NCBI GenBank assembly: GCA_037389465.1
Contig: JAZARR010000123.1
Location: 2,488,501-2,552,500, forward strand
DNA from: Baylisascaris procyonis
Taxonomy: Eukaryota; Nematoda; Chromadorea; Rhabditida; Ascarididae
DNA length: 64,000 bases
Direction: 5' to 3'
The notes under the pieces were generated by a model that was not told the DNA's origin, did not search any database, and worked only from the letters and a program-made list of their open reading frames with translations. A program made the translations under genes and the position numbers. This document shows, piece after piece, positions 11,422 through 26,600 of this stretch; within the stretch, counting starts at the first letter, position 1; every line of letters starts with the position of its first letter.

Positions 11422-14400
11422 TCTTCCATCCCCCTTATCCCCCATCCCCCCTTTCAGCACTCCATATTCCGTTCAACATGCAAACCACAAATTCTCAGCA
11501 TGTACAGCAGGCTAGTACTAGAAATAAGTGAAGTTTCTGGATTTTTTTGGAGGATTCACCTCCCAACATAAAACTTTAGTGCTCATGGCACTTGTACCCT
11601 GCAGATGAAGCTTGGCATACCGCTCAAATAGGACCGTTCAAAAGCGTCTTAGAGCTGAAATTTCATTCTCACTACGCATCGAGCGAAAATAAGAGGAGAA
11701 ACGTGCAAAGAGGGATTTTAGGTCATTGTCAAGTGACCATTCACCTTCATGAGTTTCTAACAAATAAGAAAAAGTGCGTAATGATGCTTTTTTATCTTCA
11801 CTGATTTAGTCGCACGTTCAATTCTTCTACAGAAGGTTCTCTCTTGCTATCCGGGCGATGCAAATACATGCGGATCTTTAGGCACCTTTCACTGTGCTTG
11901 TCGAGGACGATGTAACGATGGTACGGATGTTAACAAATATTGAGTAATGAGCTTCTACTAGGACCGGAAGCCTCACAAGATTCGTAGAACAAACGGGAGT
12001 GAATGAAGCGCATATGTTCAAATTCAAATTCAAAGTGCATCATAGCATCGGTCTGCATGTGGGATGTAGAACGTGTCTATCGTCGTTATTTATTCGTTTG
12101 CTTGTCTGTTAGTCTATTGCTTTCCCCAAAAATACTCCAGTGATATCCTATAGACGAGAAATACATTGAGGATAGCCTCTGCCACAAAAATATTTGTTTG
12201 GTTTTTGTGCATAAAATTATTTAGTACATCTGATAATACAATATTCATATTCCCAAAAATTATTGAACTAGTGTTTAATAAGCTCATTTGCTTCAAGATT
12301 GCCATAGCCAGCCACTTACATATTAGCACATTTCATCAGGCAAGGGTTTTTTTTGTTGTTTTCGGGATATTTCAGCATTCGAAGGCCTTGATTAGCTAAA
12401 GTTCAAATGCACTAATCGTGTCAGTCTCGTTCGCATCCTTTTCCACTTCCTATCACTTTAAATGAACCAGTTAGCAGCCGTAATACGATTTCCTCACAAC
12501 CACATTGATGAATTTACTAGAGGATATGCAACATATTTACTTTCACTTATTTTACGACTAGTACGTCACATTTTGTATCCTATAGTGGATTAGCGCAGAC
12601 CACAGGAAACATTTGTTGCTCCGCGTAGATTAGTTGGGGGGCTTTTATTTATTCATTTTTTCGATTTATAAATTTAGGGCTATGATTGCCACGCCACTAC
12701 GCTACGGCTTATCTGGCTGCCTACCTCGGAAGTTATTTGTTTTATGAGTTCGATAAAAATATAAATAAGGTTTTGAAGAATTTTGAAATATATGCAAGGT
12801 TTTGAGAAATTTGAGACTGCGGATGAAAAAAATATGGCACTTCTTACCTAGCTAGAGCATGGTCTTAGGTTGTTGCACAAATTCTGCGACGAAGTTGAGA
12901 CATCTCTGCATTTCTTTATAAATGCTATGGACTCAGCTTCAAATATTGCTGTTAATATCTCTGTGCTAAGAATTTCTCTAAAATGATCCGTTGTGTAGTA
13001 GTTTTTCTGGCTAACTAGCAATAAAAATTGTTTGCCCAAAGAGACTTTTATTTGTTGCCAAAATGGATCCTATCGTTATCTTCAAGTGACAATATACCAC
13101 ATATCGAGGGGATTCTATAAGCGGCAACATGAAAAAAAGCAACAACCAAATTGCACCTCTCTAGAATTTATGTGAGCAGATTTCCTTCAATCTTCTATGA
13201 GAACTTTGAAGCCGATTAAAGAGATTAGACAGTATTTATCCAAAGCTTTTCAGCGCATCTTTATTATTAAGTAGAGAAAATAGTAAGAATACTAACATTG
13301 GACTATTTACACTCAGCCTTCTTTTCGCGCACATTTGCCTACGGCAATCAATTGCAGAAAGTTCAAAGAAGGTGCGCTTTTTCTTTGCATCATTTCATGT
13401 TAACGGCACTAACGAGCAGCAGACTAAAATCATTTGAAAAGCTTGTCATGCAGCTGCCTGCTAGCCTTTTAGACAAGTAGGGTTCCAAATTGATTAGGTA
13501 CGGCATTTTTTTTTCAATTCTGCGCAAATTGTTTCCATTTGTCGCACTTCTGCAGTGCTTCGTTTTGCTCTTTTTTTAGATGGATTTACAGCCAGAGTGA
13601 ATGAAATATCTTCTAAAAAGCAAAAAAAAAAAAAATAGCCGGCGTTTCGAATTTAGCTATCGAAACTACTCCAATAAATCCGAAAATAGTTTATTTATGT
13701 TGATGAAATCATTGAGGCTGATGGAATTTTCAATACTGAAGGAAAAGAGACGACAGCTAATATATGTCGTTACGCGCTAGAATAATTCGCTTAGAAAGCT
13801 ATGCAGCAAGAGCACACGGTGGATTTCTATACCGATCGGGAGATCTATTCGTTTGCTTGGCCAAAAATAACTTTCCTTTTTTTTTCCAATTTATTCGATT
13901 ATTTTCGTATCCAAAGTTTATTAGTATTCAATTTTTATTCTTTCATACTTTCAACGAAAGAATATCCTATTCGTGATGTTTGAACAAAGAGAAATTATCG
14001 TTGTAAATTAATTATGTATCAAATGAATCAAAAATTTGTTGGCATTTATGGATGAGTTCTGTAAGCACCACTTCTCTTTCTGCTTTAAGTTCGAATCCAT
14101 TGGATTTTATCCATTGGACGTTCCGGCAAATTGCAATAACTTTTTCACTTCAATTGACACTTCTTCCGCTATTCTCCCCCTCGTTAGTTTCTTGCCTAAT
14201 TTGTGTCACCAAGTTATGCAAATTTTTTATGACGAAAATTTTATTCCTTAATTTAGAACCTGTATGAATGCGTGAATTCATTCCAAATTATCAAAATATT
14301 TGCTTTCTATGTCGAAGAAGAGCATGAACAAATCCTCCTTTTCGGATAACAAAACATATGTAGAAGCTCTTGAAACCGAAACTGCTTTTTTTTGCGCATG

Positions 14401-15730
14401 TCTTAAATATGTCGCGTTTCGTTAGTGCACATTTAGTGGCACTCATTCAAATACCATTATCGTTTAGTGGCTCTTTTATGAGATTTCAGAGACAAACATT
14501 TTAAAGCCTAATAAACCTTTTCTAAAGAAAAAAAAAACTTTCAAGACGACTACGATGACGTCTCCAGCACATTCTGCAATTATCGAATCGAGTGAATGAA
14601 CTAGAAAGCTATCTCGATTTCCGCCCCAAAAGAAAATGCCACACTTTGCCATTTCACAAAAAAAAGCAGAAAACCCTCAACATAAGAACATATAGAAGTC
14701 AAGAGCGTGATTTGCTACCTGTTTTTTCGACTGTAGATTTGAGTAACAAATTTTGCTTCCCTGAAGTTCGTGGAAATTGCGTTCAATGTTTTCAGATAGG
14801 AAATGCTCATGAATGGTACTTCATCATTCATTTCGCCGCTGAGTCTGCACCCAAACAGTGCCTCATCGTAGATGCTGTGCAGCATTGCATCAGATCGAAC
14901 TGCTTCTGTAGAAATCAAGCTTTTACTGTCATTTCCCCCCCCCCTCTCCCCCTTACGTTGAGCCTTTTCCCAACCTTCCACCATCATCACAATATAGAGA
15001 GAAAGGCCTTCTTCACACATTCGAAGCAAGCCGTTGTGCTTTACTAAATTTTGAAACGTAGCTGCTTCACATAAGCAAACTCTTGTCTTCAATAGAACCG
15101 TCTTATGCATCTCACAAAATGCATCGTTGAAGATCTCCTTCGAGCTTTTATTACATTTTTTTCAAGCCAATATGAGACTCTGAAATGATGTAGAAAATGA
15201 GCAGACTTAATCCTGCAATGCTCGTGACGCTGATGCATAAGTCGTTGAATGTGCTTTATATGTATTCTTAATATAAGCTTTATTCTGCATTTTTTTTTCG
15301 CAACAAAGTTGAATGCATTGCTGAGGCCATCAAACGCTTTAAAAATTTCATTTCAAACGAAAAGAAATGAAAGAGATTCCGACAAAGGCAAATAATTGGA
15401 TAGTTAGTAGATGAACTCGTTAAAACCAACAAAAGAGCGATTAGAAGCAGCTGATAACTGATGATGGTTATTCCTCTTATGGGCGAATGTGAGCTTTCTG
15501 GATCATTATCAGCATGCCTCAGTTGATGACAAAAATTTACGAAAGCAATGTTGAAATGGATAGCAATGAATTCCAGGTTGAGACTGACCAGTCCTCAACG
15601 AAAATCATTTTTTCCTACAGCTAGATCAAAATTTATAAACCCCTTAGCTGTCAATTAATCATATGCAGCATAATCAATTTGAGTGAAGTGGGCTTGGGAA
15701 AACCCGTCTTATGGCTCAAATTACAATCAC

Positions 15731-15827
15731 AGCTCTTGATGAGCACAGGTCATGGGCAAGCACAAAAAAACACGGATAAGCTCTTGATGAGCACAGGTCA
15801 TGGGCAAACACAAAAAAAACACGGATA
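15731..15827. repeat. Tandem duplication, 48-base unit, two copies
   Basis: Copies at 15731-15778 and 15779-15827 differ by one G/A change and one extra A in the A-run. The unit contains an A(7-8) tract. Recent duplication. Confidence 0.9.
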
Positions 15828-18800
15828 CATAAAGACATGACGTCGTCTAACTACCTCGCAAAAACCTGCAAAATGTGACGATGAGATTGAGGAACATCGG
15901 CTTGCTTAGTGGACAGGTACCCGACGATTTGCCTCCGAAGGAATTGTTCTTGGATTGGAATGAGAAATAACAGTGGATCACAATATTAGGTTGAATGCGT
16001 CTATTGTCTTATCTCAATATTGCAGAAAAAAAGTCCGAGTAGAAATGGGATAATCTACGACAACATTATATTTTAATGAAAATTTCTAAATTAAATACTA
16101 GTCGGAAAGTGTAAAAAGCACTGATGAATGTTAGCAATGTGTATTTTTTTTTGTTGTTGTGTAAGCCCGAATTGTTTGATGTTGTTGTCCACATATCAGC
16201 TGCTTAAGAGACATTATAGAGCGCTTGTCGGCAATATTGCGTTCACATCGATCACAAGGCAAAAATGCTCGCCGCTCGTGAAATTCTCTCATCTTCTTCG
16301 TCATCGAATGCTTTCAAATTTTTCTATTTCTCTCACGAAAACTCATTCTTACACATTCATTCGGATTCGATTACATTATCTTTGTTGATTTCAATCTGCT
16401 ATCATCGCTTAAAATATTTCAGGAGGAAAATTATCCTCTATTGCGAGTGAAATTTATGAAAATATATACATTTCATATGGGGGGATGTTTATTATTGGTG
16501 ACATATTGTAAGAAAGATGGGAATATTAAAGGAGGTTTACAATCAAAGACTGAGTGTTGAATTGAATTGCATAGTTAAATTTCTTGGTGTTTTTATACTG
16601 TAGTGGTGTTTTGTTCGGAAAATTCCTCCCATTGAGCTTTTTCTCCATATCTTATGTATTATTTCCATTACAAGTCGCATCATTCTTTGGTTATTTTTGA
16701 TTATTCGCATTCTTTGATGAGATTTGCTAAGAAATACTACGTGATAAAAGCGCCAATTGGCATTTCCTACACAATGATTGCAAGAGTGGTGTGATATTTA
16801 GCGCTAGTTTGTGATTAGTGATGTAAGGCATTTTCAGTGCCTCACAGGTAATTAATTGAAGAAACCATGTGGATTATGAAGATCGCTTGAAAATTAATCA
16901 CCTCCTATAGGACCTCTTCACACATTCTCTCTCATTGATATTCGGTGCTAAACACTAATATTGAGTTCAATAAATGAATAAAATAAATAGTAAATAAATT
17001 TGCTGATTATCGCTATTGGGAAAATACAAGCTTTATCGCGCAATCTATTATTTGCCAGAGAACATTTCTTAGTATTTTCGAGAACTTGAATATTAGCGAG
17101 CCTTACTATTTTGCACCTGCTTATCCTTAGAGTAAAGTGTAATTTGTTCTTATGTTTATGTGCAAACAAGCCTTTCGATGAAGTGAAACATGACAGTGAT
17201 ATAAAGTGTCGCAGAAGGGATAACAAGCACTTCAGCAGTGGGCACTCTGATAAGTCTCCTGTTTCACAATTCATTTTCGTTGAGTTGACCCTTGGATAGC
17301 TGGTATAAGCCATTGTGAAATCTAATATTCTATGTTTTGGCGCCGCATTTGAATATATAATGCGGATTACTGGCTTATTTCATCACGATGCTGATGCATT
17401 TGCATTATAAATGTTCATGACTCGAAACATTCGGTGTCATATTGATATAAAGCAAATTCAGCTATGCCATAAACTCACGTTCTGTTAACAACGCAATGAA
17501 CGAATGATTGTCATCAAATTACCCTATAGGCGGCAATATTAATATGGCCCATTATCGATACTATTCATATTATTCATTTGGTTATTTCGATATGATCGAA
17601 TCTGCTGCGACGCTACTGGTCCGTAATATTATTTGCAGAATTTTTTCTTAAATCGCCGAATCCTATCATCTCACAAGCTATAGCGTAACCAACTTGAATG
17701 AGATCTCGTATGCTTCTTAAAACAACTATGGTGTTGAATAGAATGAGCGTAGGTTCAATACAGTTCAAGTAGCTGTGCGATGAAAATATTCATTTAATGA
17801 GCAGAAATTTTCGGACGGTGGATCCTCGCTCTCATGGCCAAATTCCCAGTAACTTTCCCAAGAAATATTCATTGTTGAACGGTACTATCGATGTAAATAT
17901 AAATCTTTTAAATTCAATGACATCAGATCTTCACTCAACACGCTAAATGACATTTCACAAAAAGGAGATCTTAGCAGAGGCGAGAGTAATTTTCGTTTTC
18001 GTTTCATTTTGCGTGCACAATTATTCTCCCACTGAGGTGTTAACTGCGCTAATTGGGAATATTAGCTGAAAATACTTATGGAATCTCATGTTCTAATAGC
18101 TGTTTACTATACGGTATGTTGCTATTTGTTTGCTACTTCAATGCCATACAGTATGCATCACAGGGTCAGCGAGGGTTTCTTAGCTAGAATTTCGGAGCTA
18201 ATGCGCAACATTGTTCGCAGTAAATAAATTAACTCAATTTAAGTAGTCTTCGAGAGTGGCCATCAACGCATTTTCGTATCACCCATGGGCGGCGTTACTT
18301 ATTAGCATAAAGCTTAACTGAATTCGGCAGCCGCGATTTGTGTGTAAATTTCATTGTTTATTGCACCACTCAGCACAAAATTTATGTTTGTTTGACGAGC
18401 ACTTCCGAGGAGAACACTGCTTAGAAGCCACTTCCACCAATTGCTAGTGAATGTTACGCTAGACTTATTCCGATGCTCTAGCGCCGATATCTTCCATCCT
18501 CAATTCAGTTCTTCGGAGAGCTTCCCACAAAAGAAGTTTGTTCAATTGGCCTTTGTGCACCCCCATCCCAAAGGCTCTTGGGTGTTCCAGTTCATTTCCA
18601 TGCTTAGCGCCACCTTACAAATCGCATAACTGAGGCTCTCACAAATACTGTTTAAGAATAGCGATCCGTAAGTTTCGATCTCCGTGCGTATTTCTAAGGC
18701 CACAATCCAGTTCATTTTATAACTGATCGAAGTGTGTATAATGACAGATATTCAAAAAAAAAAAGCAGCATCAGAGATAATCACTACTATAAAAGTTATA

Positions 18801-21800
18801 TAATTTGATTGCTGATTATTGCAAATATCTTTTCTCTTTCACTAGCAAGGTGTCTTATTGTTGAAACGTTTAGGAATATTCCTATGGTTATAGCCGTAAT
18901 TACACTAAAAAATGCCATTCAATTTCATATGATCAATCAGTAGTCCCACTGAATTATCCCTAAAATTACACTTTTAATGAATAGGTGATTCAATTGCTTC
19001 GATCCATCGTTGAAATCATTCGCAAATGTCACTTAACATATTATCATTACTTTTCAAAAATTGCAGAAGTTCTCCGCACCTTTCTAATCGTATATTTATT
19101 TCAAAGACAATCCATTGTGTCGTTATCGTTTGAATCACCCACAATTCTATAAAAAAACGAGTCGTATCGTTTCAACCATGTACAAATATTTAGTATAATC
19201 GGCCTTCGAATCTTTACTTTTTTCATTATTCCTTCACCGATCATTTGTTTCGCAGATTTCGAGAGAGCTTTATGGGATCATTCAAATCGTTTCATAGTTT
19301 TTTTACGCGAATGGGTTGTACCGTTTGAATAATTTATTTTCTCCTGCAAGATTGCATCTTTTCGTTTAATGACTTTAAAACCTTGAAAAAAGTCGAGAGA
19401 ATTGTTCAGAGATATAGAAACTCCGCCAAAAAATTAGATTCATCGTTTATTTTCCCCCAAAATTTTCCGAAATCCACAGCTAACTTTTAGCGCACTTTGC
19501 CGGAATTTAAACGAAGAGAGTACCTTTCCATCTCTAAATGAGTTTCCGATATTGATTAGAGCCTAAAACTTTTGCGACCATCAGAAAAGAAGCGTGCATT
19601 AGAATTGTAACGCGTTAAAGGTCGACTACCTGCCCGATATTTGCACTTCCGCATGAAGTAGTTGCTTTGCATTCATCGTTTTTCTTCTTCAGTGAATTAT
19701 TATTGCTATTTTTTTGCCAAATGGTTATTTCAATGGTCGAAGCGAATGATATGAGTGATGAGCAGCTGCACTTAGTTTTTCGGCCACTTCATATGTAGGT
19801 AGACATTGAAACGCTCTTGTGAAGTATAGAAAATCTCTTCTTCTTCTAATATTCTCGCAGATTTAGCGACCTCTCTTCACTAGGTCATGACAACTGCATA
19901 TTATTTTGAATTGTTGATTTATGACGACTGCTTCTGCAGTCTTCCCTTCCGAAGCACGTCTGTGTCATTTTTTAATTTGAATTGCAGACGCTTCTGCAAC
20001 GATTCAGCTGCGGCTTTCACGGAATTTATATTACTTTTAAATCATTGGCAGCTCTTGAAAGTTTCATTGCGTTCTAAAGATTTTTGTTCCGATTAGAAAA
20101 TTTCTTAGTATTGTTAGAACAGTTTAAGGTTTTTCAGAACATGACTACAAGAATAACACGTTTGTTCTTAATAATTTAAAAAAAAACGTTTTTCAGTTTT
20201 TTCTTCCTTTTCCCTATTGTAACAACTTCCACTTTATCGCTAAACTCCCCTTGCTTCGTCATCTCGTTGCAAATATTCACCACATCGGCCAGAATTCATC
20301 ACATCACTTGAATTTCCCAGAAATTTTGCTAAACTTGAGTGTGCATTTTGAAATTTTTTACAAATTTTGCAGAAGATTCACCAGTTGGCCTAACTTATTA
20401 GGCCAAAGATAATTCGTCGCATTGTTTGCGAATTTGACCAAAAACGTATCACATCGCATTGACGAAATTTAACGTATAATTTAATCTTTTGGCAAATTTC
20501 GTTGAAAGTTTGTTTCCTCTTTTATGCCCGTTTTAAATTCCGTCAAAAATCTACGTGCAGATTTGTGTAGCCCTTAAGCATCAAGCATTGACACGGACTA
20601 AACAGAATTTATTATTCGCATACTGAATTCCAATGGCCGTTAGTTTTTCATCCGCCGAACGCTGTTTTCCAAATTTCTTTCCCATTTTAGAACTGTTAAT
20701 TTATGTGAGTTGTAGGCATTTCGTTCGACGAAATTTATGGAGGTTTTTGTTTGCTTCAAATATATTGGCTTTGCCTAATCTACGAATATGTTGATATATG
20801 AAATATTATTATTATAACAAATAGAGGATGGTTCTATGTTATGAAAACACACATATGAGCAATTCAAACATTAAATCTTTCACTTTGCACGCAACATCGC
20901 AGTTTTCACGAGCCTCCTCCACATTTGCAAAGTGCATTATAGCGATGTTAGATCAGTGCATAGGTATTCACACATTCCGTCTGTTGACTCAGTAGCTTCG
21001 GTTTGAGGAGTAGGTAGAGCATCGAATGGCGAGAATTTTCGCGGTTGATACGTCGATCTCAAAATGAGGTATAAGATCTTTGTGCCTATGAATCTGCGCG
21101 TATCGGTGAGCATTTTATGCTCGATTCGGTAACAAGAACGTTCGAGAACTCGAAGGCAGGTTATGCATGCGTTGTTCGCTTGTGTTGGTTCATTTTTTAG
21201 TAGCTTGTGAGGCAGTTCATCTGATTAGCAAATCCATAAAAGCCCTCTTATACCAGTCGCTCTGACACCTTTCCGTGGTCAAGATCTGTTGAGTCATTGC
21301 GTTTTCGATCGTCTACTGTCTTCTATTTGGCGAAATAAAGCTTGTCGCATTTATTCACTTGTTAAGTGCAACAGGCGTATGTATATTTTTACTCAACATA
21401 TACAAGTTGAAGGATTGCAGATAGATCGTCATCTTAGTGCGGTTTCCAGTTTCTGAGCATGTTGGCCATTGAATATGATGATGCGCAGTCCTAAAAATTT
21501 CCGTTTGCAAAGCGCACAACTATTCTTCCCCTCCCTATGTTTGTATTTGTTTGTTTGCGAGATTTAAGGTTTCTGTTTGCGAGATTTTTCGCAAGAGTCT
21601 GTTTGCGTTTGATTGAAAGCATATATGAATGGCCAGCATATATTCATCATCAACAAAGATCCAGCTATCTCGCAGATGCTCCAATTCGAAAGCGCTAGGA
21701 TAGAAGGAAATAGAGAAATGAGAAGAGAATAGGATTGCCAGGTAGATTTTTAACCTCTTTTTTATTCAACAGAACAAGCCTTGTTTACTAGGCAGTCGTG

Positions 21801-22981
21801 GGCATAGAAGGTTTAAAGTTTTAAGTTGAGTGGAGGAAAAAATTGGCAGCTCAAGTTGAACGAAGCGATGGAAGATCTTTCGAGAAGCGCAATGATCCGG
21901 AAATAGTGACATATTTGACGACCTCAATTTCCTCTCAACGCTTGTTGAAACCTTCATCAAGGGATTTGAACCCATAAGCGCTCACCAATTTCAAATGCCA
22001 ACGAATGCACTTTTTGTTTCGATAGAATGGGCGAAAGCTTTTTTTTTTGTTTTAATCATCGCCGAATGGATGAAACTGTAGTCGTAAATCTGTTCCATTC
22101 GTGTAGATTTCAGCATCAGTTTGCGTGATATAAGGTGCCGAAAGAAAGGGCTCTTTTATGGGAGCGAAAGGGTTGAGGGGATGGAAGAGGAGAGGAGGAG
22201 AAAGGCGACATTTCAGCGATACTTTGCAAATGCAATCAACAGTTGCCAAACACTAGCCGGTGATGGAAATATTTGGAATACGCTGCGTTTCCAATTGCAC
22301 ACGAATTCAAAGCATATTTCGCTTTGCTTCAGCTATTACTCTTGCAATGCTACCATTGATGCCCTTGTTTGTCCAAGAAAAATGTTGGGCAACGTGAATA
22401 TAAGCGTTCCACGAGTTTGGTGATCGATCTTTGCTTGTGGCATGTAAATATGCACTTCCGCTTTCAAATTGTCTCACATCTTCAAATTGTTTTGATTTCT
22501 GCACACTTCCATACTTCTCTCAAGTTTTCCTTAGGGCGTGCAAATCATCTAGAACGTTTGAATAGTAGATGCAGAAGGAAGCGAGGAATGCTCTGGGCAA
22601 ATTTGCACGATCAGCCGATATAAATAAAAAGCTGAAGGACGTAAGTGTCAATTTGCATCTATTTTCCTTGCAGTCCAATTCTTCGATTCACGAACAAACT
22701 CTTATCTGCAACAACACTTGTTGAAAACAAGATTTAAGCAAGGGAATGCATACGATGAGTTTTACTCATGCAGAAAGAATCAGATATGTCACATGCATAC
22801 ACGCAGACGCGAATTGCTGACACTGTCGCCAATAAATAATGTATGTGCAACAATCTGCTTCAGCGAGCCGGTTTACTTCCAATACCCTTTCAGCACTCTT
22901 AGAACGATTTTCCTCAAAACGCTAGCACGTGACCAACTGTTCAGTTCATAGTCACCAACTGTTCAGACTCGCCTAAAAAAA

Positions 22982-22983
<2 letters not shown>

Positions 22984-23042
<59 letters not shown>
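22984..23042. repeat. (TA)n microsatellite
   Basis: About 29 uninterrupted TA units. Confidence 0.95.
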
Positions 23043-23046
<4 letters not shown>

Positions 23047-23149
23047 CATTGTTGCTTCTTGCGTATTTGACTCATAATTGCTTCTTGCTGATACTTTGCG
23101 CGTAATTCATTTGCTTTCCCCAGAAGTCTGGCTTCACAAGCGGAAGAAA

Positions 23150-23690
23150 GAATCTATTTTTAGCTACCACTCTAATTTTCATTTGCTATTCAACCGCTGA
23201 GAGGTCTGAAAAACCACACGTAACTGAGCCAGGTCGAGGCGATATGGCTGAAATGGTACCAAATTCCCAATCAAACCTGAGCACTTTTTTGCGCGGAACC
23301 GTTGTGGCCTCGGTTAACGGTCCATGGGATATTCACCGACCAGACTTTTTGATATTTTAGCTTCTGGAAAGTGCTCACGACGAAGGTGTGACAGCACTCG
23401 ACTTCGTTGGCTAAGAGAGAAGCGATTTCATGGAAAGCAGCCACAACGGGGTGAAACTTCTGGGAAGCTGCTCATAAGTCTTTGAGATTGACCTTTAAAG
23501 GTCATCGTGATCGATGCTGACTGGCGAGGTCATAATTTATCGGGCGAAAGCGTAAGAATGAATAACAGTATCTGCTTCATCAAGGTCAGCTGTACCTAAT
23601 GCACTGCACATTTAGCGAGTGAGTGGGCTCGACGGCGAGATGATCGAAATCGAACCCACAAACAAGCGCATAGCGAACGTGAATTTAATT
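23150..23690. repeat. GC-richer island, probable degenerate transposon or repeat relic
   Basis: CpG-rich and compositionally distinct. It begins near a TA microsatellite and contains a 14-base perfect palindrome (GACCTTTAAAGGTC, 23490-23503). On the minus strand several short coding-like frames follow one another, broken by stops and frame changes, with no consistent splice sites. That is what a decayed mobile-element coding region looks like. No terminal repeats or diagnostic polymerase motif could be recognised. Confidence 0.3.
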
Positions 23691-26600
23691 CTTCAAACAC
23701 AGCAGAGCCATGCATGGAATGCTAATTGAATGATAGCGAAAACAATAGTGGGTTGTCCTCATATGGCAGAATGAAAATTCATTTCCGCTTCAGACAAACC
23801 TACAACGATGAAAAAATACAACATATCAGCGAAAATAATGGTGAAAACTTTGCGCAAAATTTCATCAACTTTTACGAACATTGTGCTTTACCATCTGCAC
23901 TTTTCATCGCTCTATTTTCTTCTTCTACACTGCTAATACTTTCAAATAAACATTTCTTAACAGCGAGCAATGAAGTGTATCTTACCTTCAAAGCTCTCAA
24001 CGCAATCGGCATCGATTCACTACTTTTGACACTTAGTGCGGCGTCAAAACCTTTTGTTTAAATTCAACTATGAACTTTCCGGCACATGATGCTTTTCTAG
24101 GCTGTTGTCAGCCTCGAATGTTACTCATGCGCCTTCGTAGAGGTGCATGCCGAATTTGAATCCCAAAAGTTTTCTATATCTCTCAGTGTCGTTGACCAAA
24201 GAACGAATCAATTAGGATGCGTTATCATTGATTCCATCTTGCTTCATCTGCTCAGACGTGTGCACATTTTGACGGGTATTTTTGTGTTAAGCCTCTACGT
24301 AATATTTTCTTACAAATTTCTTTAGTTGTGATTCTTTTTGAATGAATACGTCCTATGGAAGTTATTCCAGCTTGACATCCTTACCATTTCAGACCGGAAT
24401 ACCACTGGTAGGAAGCAGTAAGAAAACGAACACATTCGTAAAAAGTTCGTTTTTCATGAAGATTGGGCATCGCTAAGTGAATTCATTGATGCGCCGAGAG
24501 CTACGAAAATATGCTCATTGGCGATGTCTCAAAAAAACATCACAAAATGCGCTATTCATATTCGCATCAAGTTTCTTCTGCATACCTTGTATCTTGTTTC
24601 ATAACGACCAAAAAGAAGAACAAATAATTTATCATGAATCGATGTTTTTTTCTTTGAAAATGCGTCTATTTCATTTGGGGATCTCGGCGACAATTTTATT
24701 CAGCTTAGATGGATGCCATTAAATCTGTTAAGGATCTTTGAATGCAACGAATTTAATCACGATTGTTGCAAACTGACTGGGCGATGATCGCATTGTGAAC
24801 TAAAAGAAAGATACGAATATGTGCGATTATCTCAGCCATTTATTAATTACGCGTTTAACTTATCACGGTTCGTCTATTCTCAAGTAGTTGCTACGTGTGG
24901 CACAAAGGTTGAATAAATCTTTCGTGAACTTAAAAAAACATTCAGAACTTTTGAGCGCAAACAGGCACATTGAATTTGCCCTGCTGTACAATGCTAAAAA
25001 ATGCTTTTATTTTCGGATTACGACGTTTAGTTCGTAAATTTAGAAAGCCGAAGTTTTCAGAAAGAGTCGCATTCACGCAAAGAGACACGCAATATGCATC
25101 ACCTTCACGCAATTTGTATTCATTCGTTGATACGTTTCCGTGTGTGATAGGTTAATTACCGTGAGTATCTATGCGAAAACCATTCCATTTGCCAAATTTT
25201 TATTTGCTATCGACTATTAATATCTTCAAAACATAAAGCGCATAAGTTTATTCGCAATATTTGCGTGACTTAGAGAATTCAATGTTTATATGCGATTCGA
25301 AGCGTTTTTCATCGTCGAGAATGTGTGTTTTGCTCATTCGCTTGACCACTTACCGTGGCCGTGGTGAGTATTCTGCCACCGTCAAAACTTTGCAAGGGAA
25401 AACCAACAAAACGACAGTATTCTTATAATCCTGAAATAAATTAAAATATGTACTATTAGATATTTATGATCGCATTTCCACTCATAAACGAAAGGATAAG
25501 TGACTCGCTAGCTGTGTGAATCTGTCGATTTCTGTTGCTCATTTTGTTCTTGTGAATATACATATCAATAAGTGGGATTCCTCACGACTACTAATATCCG
25601 CTCGTAATAAGCGGCAGTTAAGTTCGTGTAAATATAGGCCGAACACTGAGCTAGTCATATCTTTGTTCAATTCTTCAACGTAGTCTCGCAAAAATTTTCA
25701 CTTTAGCGACTAGACGATGTGGCAAGATTAGTAATGGTTAATGTTCGGCAATGATAGATTACTTAACGATGAATGTAGCAACGAATTATTGCTATTGTAC
25801 TGTGGATAATATAAGGATAGATGAAGCAAATCTTTATATATATAGCAATCAGTTGAATGCATCGATTCGTTCCCACTCACTTCTCAATCGAACAATTAGT
25901 GGGCCGCACACAAATATTTTGAAACGATTGCAACCCGAGAGCGAGAAAATCGACATGATTGAGTTATGTCAGCATTGGCCTCATCGATCACATGCGAAAC
26001 GCCCCTTTCTTGATTCTTAGCATTTAGGCAATAAGATGTGAATCCCTTTTCCACAATACCTATTGAAGTATTAAATTGTAACACTGTACTGTTGATATGC
26101 ACCTGTGCTTTTCGTTGTATTCTGCTATGAGGCACATTGGATCATGTGAACAATAATTTGATTCAAATTTTAGTCGTAAGCCTTTTCAGAATGTCTTTCA
26201 GTGATTAAATATTTCAATGTAAAGTATTTGTTTTGTAAATAATAGTTAAAAGCGGCAGTATATGGATGATAGTTTATGGCACTATGTACTTTTTGGCAAT
26301 TTGGAAGGCACATCAAACGTATTGGCACGTTGTGCATTGAAAGTGATGATGACCAATAAAGCAAACATTGAACGTAAACGAAAATATTTCATGAATTTGT
26401 TTTAGGACGACCAGTTCGCTCAGTTGGCATATGATTGAGCTATTATAATGAATAGTTCGAACTTCATTCGAAAAGTTAACTTCCGTTTCACTTTAAATGA
26501 TGAATCTTATCAATAAGAAGGACTTAAAAAGTTGAAGTGATGGCGGTGCGCTTTGAAATCATCTGCCCTCAACGATATAACGTTGCATTCGTTTTGAGCA

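Noticed and set aside
14592..15110. Overlapping 151-codon plus and 131-codon minus frames
   Set aside because: Long frames on both strands at once are common in AT-rich DNA. No domain was recognised; only an exon-like piece on minus (14905-14719) has both splice sites, and it has no partners I could confirm.
20937..21219. 94-codon open stretch on minus ending in a stop
   Set aside because: Coding-like by eye with an acceptor, but no domain, no partner exon, and such lengths are expected about a dozen times by chance here.
21950..21985. tRNA-like B-box (GGTTCAAATCC on minus)
   Set aside because: The flanking bases do not form a T-stem and no A-box or acceptor stem is found at the right spacing.
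22121..22423. 100-codon plus frame overlapping a 65-codon minus frame
   Set aside because: Both strands look equally coding-like and no homology or splice logic supports either.
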